A DNA stretch of 46,319 nt from an uncultured Eubacteriales bacterium. GTDB taxonomy: Bacteria; Bacillota; Clostridia; Christensenellales; QALW01. Under the pieces are notes generated by a model. That model was not told the origin of the DNA and searched no databases. It saw only the letters and a list, made by a program, of their open reading frames with translations. Position numbers and translations under genes: made by a program. The stretch spans positions 1-46,319 of the forward strand of contig URIR01000013.1 in NCBI GenBank assembly GCA_900547955.1. Direction: 5' to 3'. Positions within the stretch are counted from its first letter, which is position 1, and each line of letters opens with the position of its first letter. Shown piece after piece: positions 41,539 to 46,319 of this stretch.

Positions 41539-41997
41539 ATGAAAGCAAGCGGCAAAAAGACGATAGCGCAGAACAAAAAGGCGTATCACGATTATTTTAT
41601 AGAGGAAACCTTTGAAGCGGGCATAGTCCTGAGCGGGACGGAGGTTAAATCCCTGCGCCAGGGAAGAGTCAATCTTAAGGACAGCCACGCCGCCGTACAC
41701 CGGGGAGAATTGTTTTTATACGGCATGCACATTTCCCCCTACGAGCAGGGCAATATCTATAATAAGGACCCTCTGCGCACCCGCAAGCTGCTCATGCATA
41801 AGCGGGAAATAGATAAGCTTTACGGCCTGGTAAAGCAGGACGGCTATTCTCTCGTGCCCCTAAGCCTATATTTCAAGGACGGACGGGCAAAGCTTGAATT
41901 AGCCCTGGCAAAGGGCAAAAAGCTGTACGACAAGCGGGAGGACGCCGCAAGAAAGGCCGCTAAACGGGATATAGAGCGGGCTTTAAAGAATAATTAA
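41539..41997 (+). CDS. smpB: SsrA-binding protein SmpB
   Basis: 152 residues, OB-fold partner of tmRNA that places it in the A site of stalled ribosomes. Signatures: AQNKKAYHDYFIEETFEAGIVLSGTEVKSLR (12-42), GRVNLKDSHA, and the basic C-terminal tail (KKLYDKREDAARKAAKRDIERALKNN) that mimics mRNA. GGCGGGGAGAATAT precedes the ATG. The RNA partner ssrA is at 498-853. The downstream esterase gene starts 15 nt after the stop codon, so the two are probably co-transcribed. Confidence 0.97.
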   Translation: MKASGKKTIAQNKKAYHDYFIEETFEAGIVLSGTEVKSLRQGRVNLKDSHAAVHRGELFLYGMHISPYEQGNIYNKDPLRTRKLLMHKREIDKLYGLVKQDGYSLVPLSLYFKDGRAKLELALAKGKKLYDKREDAARKAAKRDIERALKNN

Positions 41998-42012
41998 AAG
42001 CGGGGGAAATTT

Positions 42013-42849
42013 ATGCAGACCTTTACCATTAAACTAAACGAGCATTATGGATATTTAGGCTCTCAGAGCGAGGGGGTGCTGGACGCCTACATACCGCACG
42101 TCACCCCTGAAATAGACCCAAAAGCAGCAAGGCCCAGCATTATAATTTGCCCGGGAGGCGCATATGCGTACTGCTCCCGCCGCGAGGCCGAGCCTGTCGC
42201 CCTCAATTTCCTGGCCAAGGGCTTTAACGTGTTTATTCTATATTATTCTGTGTTTGAAAAATGCTTTCCCTATCCCCAGCTTGAAATTCTGACCGCCGTG
42301 CGCATGATAAGAGAAAACGCTCAGGAATGGCACTGCGCGGCTGACAAGATAGCCGTTATGGGCTTTTCCGCCGGAGGACACTTAGCCGCCTGCGCCTCCA
42401 ATCTTTATAACGACCCTCAGCTTTTGGAGCGCATCCAGGCTCCGTCCGAGCTTTTAAGGCCAGACGCCGGAATATTATGCTATCCTGTGATATCCGGCCT
42501 TAAATATCCGCATGCCTTCTCCTTTGAAAGACTGCTGGGCAGCGAGCCGGCTGAAGAGAAATTAGCCGAGCTTTCCATGGAGCTCAGAGTAACGGATAAC
42601 ACTCCTCCCTCCTTTATCTGGCACACCTCGGACGACGGCGGAGTAAGCGTGAATAATTCGCTAATATACGCCTCGGCGCTGGCCGAACACGGCGTGCCCT
42701 TTGAAATGCACATATTTCCGCACGGCATACACGGACTGGCCAATTCCGACCGCACAACCGTTTATGAAAACCCGGTATGCGCGCAATGGACCGGACTGTG
42801 CCTGAAATGGCTGGAAGGAATTTTCTTTCCTCCAAATAAGGACCTCTAG
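42013..42849 (+). CDS. Alpha/beta hydrolase, esterase/lipase-like
   Basis: 278 residues, cytoplasmic alpha/beta hydrolase of the acetyl-esterase type (BD-FAE/endo-xylanase acetylesterase-like). Oxyanion region IICPGGAYAYCSRREAEP (about 45-62), nucleophile elbow MGFSAGGHLAA (about 115), and a late FPHGIHGL with the catalytic His. No signal peptide. Substrate unknown; deacetylation of sugars is the common role in the family. The ribosome site is GGGGGAAATTT. It lies between smpB and the DUF2156 gene. Confidence 0.88.
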   Translation: MQTFTIKLNEHYGYLGSQSEGVLDAYIPHVTPEIDPKAARPSIIICPGGAYAYCSRREAEPVALNFLAKGFNVFILYYSVFEKCFPYPQLEILTAVRMIRENAQEWHCAADKIAVMGFSAGGHLAACASNLYNDPQLLERIQAPSELLRPDAGILCYPVISGLKYPHAFSFERLLGSEPAEEKLAELSMELRVTDNTPPSFIWHTSDDGGVSVNNSLIYASALAEHGVPFEMHIFPHGIHGLANSDRTTVYENPVCAQWTGLCLKWLEGIFFPPNKDL

Positions 42850-42903
42850 CGGCCCGCTTACGGGGCAATACAATACTTAACGGACAAAAGAGGATAATAA
42901 TTA

Positions 42904-43785
42904 ATGGATAATTTCAGGCTAATGACTTTAGAGGACAGAGCGCTTTATTTAAGCTGCTCGCCCGGAAATGAAAATTCCAAATTTTCCTTTGCCAACGGCT
43001 TTCTCTGGCAAAACGTCTATAAAACCAAAATGTGCGTACGTCCCGAGGGCCTGCTGTTTACCGCGCAATACGGTCAAAGCGCGCCTTATTTAGTCGCGCC
43101 CATAATGCGTCCCGGCCAGAATATCGGTTCTCTTATGGACTGGGGCCGCGAATATATAATAAAAGAAACGGGCCACTTCTTAATGAAATGCGTCTGCCCT
43201 CAGGTAAGAGCGCAGATAGAAGCTCAGAGGCCGGGCGAATATGAATTTATCCTGGACAGAGGCAGCAGCGAATACATTTATAAAACCCAGGCGCTGGCCG
43301 AGCTGCCCGGACGCGCGCTGCACCAGAAGCGCAACCATATAAACGCCTTTCTGCGCCAGCACAGCTATGAATATCTGGATTATACTCCCGATATGCTGGA
43401 GGAGTGCATGAACGTCCAGAAGCAATGGCTGGAGGGAAAGGCTCTTAAGGAGGACGACGAAACCGCAGTTATACTCTGCGCGCTTAAAAACTATTCCGCC
43501 CTGGGGCTGCGCGCCGCAGTTATAAGAGTACAGGGGCAGACGGCGGCCTTTTCAGTCGGGGATATGACCTCGCCCGACACAGCTTTAATTCTCTTTGAAA
43601 AGGCTTTGCCGCAGTATAACGGGCTGTTCCAGCTTATCAACCGGGAAACAGCCGCGCGGCTGTTTAAGGATACCCGTTTGATAAACCGGGGCGAGGATTT
43701 AGACCTGCCCGGCCTTAGAAAATCCAAGCTGTCCTATCAGCCTGAATATATACTGGATAAATTCGACTGCGTAATTAAAAGCTGA
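42904..43785 (+). CDS. DUF2156 (phosphatidylglycerol lysyltransferase C-domain-like) protein
   Basis: 293 residues. The double-GNAT fold of DUF2156 is seen: ENSKFSFANGFLWQ (residues 24-37), the KRNHINAFLRQH segment (about 142), LKNYSALGLRAAVIRVQGQTAAFSVGD, and INRGEDLDLPGLRKSKLSYQP near the C-terminus. Family members are often annotated with MprF-type lipid aminoacylation but lack its flippase part; the donor and acceptor are unknown. No membrane helices. AGAGGATAATAATTA precedes the ATG. A terminator follows. Confidence 0.85.
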   Translation: MDNFRLMTLEDRALYLSCSPGNENSKFSFANGFLWQNVYKTKMCVRPEGLLFTAQYGQSAPYLVAPIMRPGQNIGSLMDWGREYIIKETGHFLMKCVCPQVRAQIEAQRPGEYEFILDRGSSEYIYKTQALAELPGRALHQKRNHINAFLRQHSYEYLDYTPDMLEECMNVQKQWLEGKALKEDDETAVILCALKNYSALGLRAAVIRVQGQTAAFSVGDMTSPDTALILFEKALPQYNGLFQLINRETAARLFKDTRLINRGEDLDLPGLRKSKLSYQPEYILDKFDCVIKS

Positions 43786-43816
43786 TAGGGCGGAGCCTAA
43801 TCAAATAAATAATTAA

Positions 43817-43848
43817 GGCGGAGGATAATTTTACCCTCCGCCTCTTTG
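43817..43848 (+). terminator. Terminator of the smpB unit
   Basis: GGCGGAGG pairs with CCTCCGCC around a TAATTTTA-type loop, then TCTTTG. It lies 31 nt after the DUF2156 stop codon. Confidence 0.65.
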
Positions 43849-43887
43849 CGTTCAAACCGCGCGCCGCATATGGCCGCGGCGGATTTT

Positions 43888-43997
43888 GCAGCTTAAATTG
43901 CGGGCCAAGCGGTCGCCGCGGCTTAAATTGCAGGCCAAGGCGGTTGCCGCAGCTTAAATCGCGGGCCAAGCGGTCGCCGCGGCTCAAGCCGCGGGCC
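43888..43997. repeat. 30-bp tandem repeat, about 3.6 copies
   Basis: Units at 43888-43917, 43918-43948, 43949-43978 and a partial one at 43979-43997. The consensus begins GC(A/G)GCTTAAATTGC and continues GGGCCAAGCGGTCGCC. GCAG and GCGG starts alternate, giving a 60-bp higher order. Within each unit GGCCAAGCGG and the surrounding GC-rich bases can pair in part. It is between the DUF2156 terminator and the end of the PBP gene. Confidence 0.75.
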
Positions 43998-44059
43998 GGA
44001 GAAGCTGCCGCCAAAGGCTCAAGCGCCCGCCTCATGCGCGCCGCAGCATATTAAAAAAG

Positions 44060-46177
44060 TTAATCCTTTAAATAATTAAATACCGCTTTAACCGTAGCGT
44101 GCTTTATATCGCTGGTTTCCCCTATAAAACCGTTCGTCTGCACCATTACCGAATAATTTTTGCCGCCGTCTATTATATATCCGGCATACCAGCCTATTTC
44201 GGTTACCTCGTTGCCCGTCTGCGCCGTACCCGTTTTTCCGGCTATGCGCATGCCGCGGACATAGCCCGCTTTGCCCGTGGCCGAATCTACGGTAAATTCC
44301 AGTATCTCCAGCAGGTCGTTTATCGTGCGGGCGCTTGCGGCGTTTGCTATCCAGGTGTAGGGCTGGGTCTGGGATATTATATGATGCCTGCCCTCCGAAT
44401 CGGTATCCGCCGTATAATTTATAACATACGGGGCCATTATGCTTCCCTCATTGCCGAAAATGCTGTACGCGGCGGCAAGCTGTACGGGCGTAACCAATAA
44501 TTCGCCCTGCCCGAAAGCCGTATCCGCCAAAAGCTTGGCGTCGTTGCGCAGATTGTCGTCGTCGTTGGCTATGCTGGCCGGCTGCAGGGGCAAATCAAAG
44601 GGCGCGGCCTCCTTAAAGCCCAATTTATCCGCCCATTCAAGAAAGGTCTCCGCCCCGAGCTGCATGCCCAGCCAGCCGAAATAGATATTGTCCGAATATG
44701 CTATGGCCCGCTTCATGCTTAATTCGCCTAAGGAAGCGCTGTTGGCAAAATGCTGGCGGATTATATAGGTTACCCACGCGCTGCCCTTGGGCTTCCAGCC
44801 GTCCGTGCCGTTGCCCATGGAAATAATTTCATCCTCATAAGGAAAAGCCGTGTTTAAATTTACAGTACCCGTCTCCAGCCCCATAATAGCCGTCATGGTT
44901 TTAAATACCGAGCCGGGCGCGTATCTGCCCTGCGTAAGCCGGTTAAAAAGAGGCAGGGATTCGTCGTTTACTAAGTCGGACGCGTCCTCGCGCGGGCTGT
45001 CTGTAGCGTAGATATTAAGGTCGAAGGAGGGATAGCTCACCATGGCCTTTATCGCCCCCGTCTTGGGGTCGTTTACCACAGTAGTGCCCGAAGCGCGGTC
45101 GGCGTAATACTCCTTCATTGCCTCTTCGGCGGCAAGCTGGATATCTATATCTATGGTGAGGGATATATCCAGCCCGTTTATTGCCTCCTTTTTATATAGA
45201 GAGGTCCTTGTACGCGCATCGGCCGAGAGCAGGTATATTTCGGTGCCGTTAGTGCCCTGAAGCACCGAGTCGTATTCCTTTTCCACGCCCGTCCGTCCTA
45301 TGCGGGTGCCGTTAAGCAAATCAGCGTATTCCTCTTTAGTCCTGTCCTCAGCCGTAACCGGAGTGGAATAGCCTATAGTATGCGCGGCGGCAGAGCCGTA
45401 AACTGCGTATCTTATAGGAGTCATGCTGTCCCGGTCTATTTTTATCCCATCTATAAGCTTAAGCGCCTCTTCCGCCTCAATTGTAAGCTCGCCCGGGATA
45501 ATAGTGGCCAGCACAGCCGTATCCTGCTTTGAATCGGCGGCGCTCTGCATTTTGCTTTCCAGGCTTTGAGCGTCCAGGGCAAGCGCCTGAGCCGCGCCCG
45601 CGGCTGCCTCCGATATGCTCTGAACCTTAGTCAGGTCGGCATAAACGGTAATCGCATACTGATTTTTTATAAGCACCTTGCCGTTGCAGTCAAATATTTC
45701 TCCCCGTTTAGCGCGCAGAGTAGTTTTATAAATACGGTCGTCCCAATTCATAGGAGATATAACGTTGGAGGGAGACCATTCTATAAGATAAAATTTATCC
45801 AGCTTTTTAAGCACCTCAAGGGTGGAATCGTATCTGAACTGTCCGTATTGGTCGGTATCCAGCACCAGCACATAATTATAGACTATGCGGTTAGAGGAAG
45901 CCACCGTTTCTCCCTGCTCCACGCTTATTTTATTAACTCCCAAAAGATTATATACCTTATCGTGATATTCCTTAAAGCTTTCCAGGCTCAGGCGAGCTGA
46001 GGACTGCGGGGTGAGCATATTATACATGCTCTCATAATCCCGCCGGCAGAGAGCGCTGAAATAATCCTGAGCGGTTTGACTGAAGCCGTCGGCAACGCAG
46101 GAAGTAAAAAGCACCGCCGTCCCGCCCAGCATAGCGGCCGTCAGCACAACGCATATTATTCTCTTTAATATCTTCAA
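44060..46177 (-). CDS. Class B penicillin-binding protein with MecA-type N-terminal domain
   Basis: 705 residues. A signal or anchor segment ends in VLFTSC (Cys about 27), so it may be a lipoprotein like Bacillus PbpC. Then an NTF2-like MecA_N domain (about 32-140), the dimerisation domain (KTTLRAKRGEIFDCNGKVLI, about 150-330), and the transpeptidase domain with GSVFK (SxxK, about 420), YSDN (SxN, about 495) and AGKTGTAQTG (KTG, about 648). It cross-links peptidoglycan; MecA_N PBPs are often low-affinity for beta-lactams. The start is TTG at 46177, with AAAGGAG about 11 nt upstream. A promoter lies at 46203-46232. Confidence 0.92.
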   Translation of the reverse strand: MKILKRIICVVLTAAMLGGTAVLFTSCVADGFSQTAQDYFSALCRRDYESMYNMLTPQSSARLSLESFKEYHDKVYNLLGVNKISVEQGETVASSNRIVYNYVLVLDTDQYGQFRYDSTLEVLKKLDKFYLIEWSPSNVISPMNWDDRIYKTTLRAKRGEIFDCNGKVLIKNQYAITVYADLTKVQSISEAAAGAAQALALDAQSLESKMQSAADSKQDTAVLATIIPGELTIEAEEALKLIDGIKIDRDSMTPIRYAVYGSAAAHTIGYSTPVTAEDRTKEEYADLLNGTRIGRTGVEKEYDSVLQGTNGTEIYLLSADARTRTSLYKKEAINGLDISLTIDIDIQLAAEEAMKEYYADRASGTTVVNDPKTGAIKAMVSYPSFDLNIYATDSPREDASDLVNDESLPLFNRLTQGRYAPGSVFKTMTAIMGLETGTVNLNTAFPYEDEIISMGNGTDGWKPKGSAWVTYIIRQHFANSASLGELSMKRAIAYSDNIYFGWLGMQLGAETFLEWADKLGFKEAAPFDLPLQPASIANDDDNLRNDAKLLADTAFGQGELLVTPVQLAAAYSIFGNEGSIMAPYVINYTADTDSEGRHHIISQTQPYTWIANAASARTINDLLEILEFTVDSATGKAGYVRGMRIAGKTGTAQTGNEVTEIGWYAGYIIDGGKNYSVMVQTNGFIGETSDIKHATVKAVFNYLKD

Positions 46178-46202
46178 AACGGCATCCGCTCCTTTTATCT
46201 AG

Positions 46203-46232
46203 ATTGTACAATAAACCCGCCTGCTTGTCCAA
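46203..46232 (-). promoter_or_regulatory. Promoter of the PBP gene
   Basis: On the minus strand TTGGAC (46227-46232), 18-bp spacer, TACAAT (46203-46208). Confidence 0.7.
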
Positions 46233-46264
46233 CTAAAACTTTGTTAATTTTGTTTGAATGAGCT

Positions 46265-46319
46265 TACCCTCAGTTTACAAGGAAGACGGTCAGAAGGCAT
46301 AAAATTTGCGTCCTGCTGC
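46265..46319 (+). mobile_element. MITE-like element, left end, cut by the window edge
   Basis: TACCCTCAGTTTACAAGGAA and then CGGTCAGAAGGCATAAAAT match the left end of the 282-bp element at 26331. Compared with that copy it lacks the CTGCA between GGAA and the CGGTC part. It continues beyond the window. Confidence 0.65.

Noticed and set aside
43888..43997. CRISPR array
   Set aside because: Units are directly adjacent with no spacers and no cas genes are present.
43775..44035. 86-residue leftward frame with a repeated peptide
   Set aside because: The peptide repeat simply mirrors the 30-bp DNA tandem repeat; no ribosome site was seen.

Overview
The window looks like a chromosomal segment of a Gram-positive, endospore-forming Clostridia-type bacterium, probably an uncultured gut lineage; I cannot name the genus. 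The evidence is: yqfC/yqfD sporulation genes beside phoH-pgpH-ybeY-cdd in an order close to Bacillus; two T-box leaders (metG, proS); strong AGGAGG ribosome sites; sigma-A type TTGACA/TATAAT promoters; lipoprotein solute-binding proteins; FemX and a class B PBP with a MecA-type N-terminus. Genic GC is moderate. Most of the window is core housekeeping, but the intergenic spaces are unusually rich in palindromes.

Layout. 0-1 kb: start of a broken IS200-type transposase (minus), terminator hairpins and ssrA (tmRNA, minus). 0.9-3.8 kb: YitT-type membrane protein, a MazF toxin with a short RHH-less partner, and a probable frameshifted membrane protein. 3.9-8.9 kb: a T-box(Met)-controlled operon metG-tatD-radical SAM-metY. 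8.9-15.5 kb: three paralogous 506-residue extracellular solute-binding lipoproteins without any permease, separated by repeat-rich spacers. 15.7-20.3 kb: smc-ftsY. 20.4-28.3 kb (minus): yqfC-yqfD, a 0.6 kb repeat-filled gap, then phoH-pgpH-ybeY-cdd-femX and a PH-like membrane protein. 28.4-36 kb: mnmA, a YbaK-type deacylase, a flavin reductase, a DNA-methyltransferase homologue lacking its DPPY catalytic motif, a Cof-type HAD phosphatase, uvrC, and an ArsR/SmtB repressor. 36-41.3 kb: proS with its T-box, then DUF177-rpmF-plsX-acpP-rnc (minus). 41.5-46.3 kb: smpB, an esterase, a DUF2156 protein, a short tandem repeat, a lipoprotein-like PBP, and the start of another repeat copy.

The signal most worth attention is a family of five intergenic elements (about 2.0, 28.4, 29.8, 33.4 and 36.0 kb). 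Each has a 57-70 nt GC-rich core that folds into three consecutive hairpins of fixed order (GCGGCC / GCCGGGC / GGCAGGC stems). In four copies the core is enclosed by perfect inverted arms of 28-48 bp; in the fifth the arms are about 22 bp and imperfect. Arm sequence differs from copy to copy, while stems in the core keep pairing despite base changes. The folded form is a cruciform or cloverleaf. I know of no named element with this design, but I could not search. A second repeat family has TACCCTCAGTTTA termini: a 282 bp MITE-like copy that splits the yqfD-phoH operon, a 52 bp ends-only palindrome, a mini-remnant, and a copy running off the right edge. Spacer 8.93-9.4 kb packs a terminator, the 52 bp palindrome, a one-nucleotide-loop G-quadruplex motif and a 36 bp perfect palindrome into about 240 bp.

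How the genes work together: ssrA and smpB are the two partners of trans-translation, 41 kb apart. The metG operon couples Met-tRNA charging to methionine synthesis under one tRNA-sensing leader. yqfC/yqfD belong to the mother-cell sporulation programme. plsX-acpP feed membrane lipid synthesis. Coordinates were counted by hand from the sequence; no database search or folding software was used.
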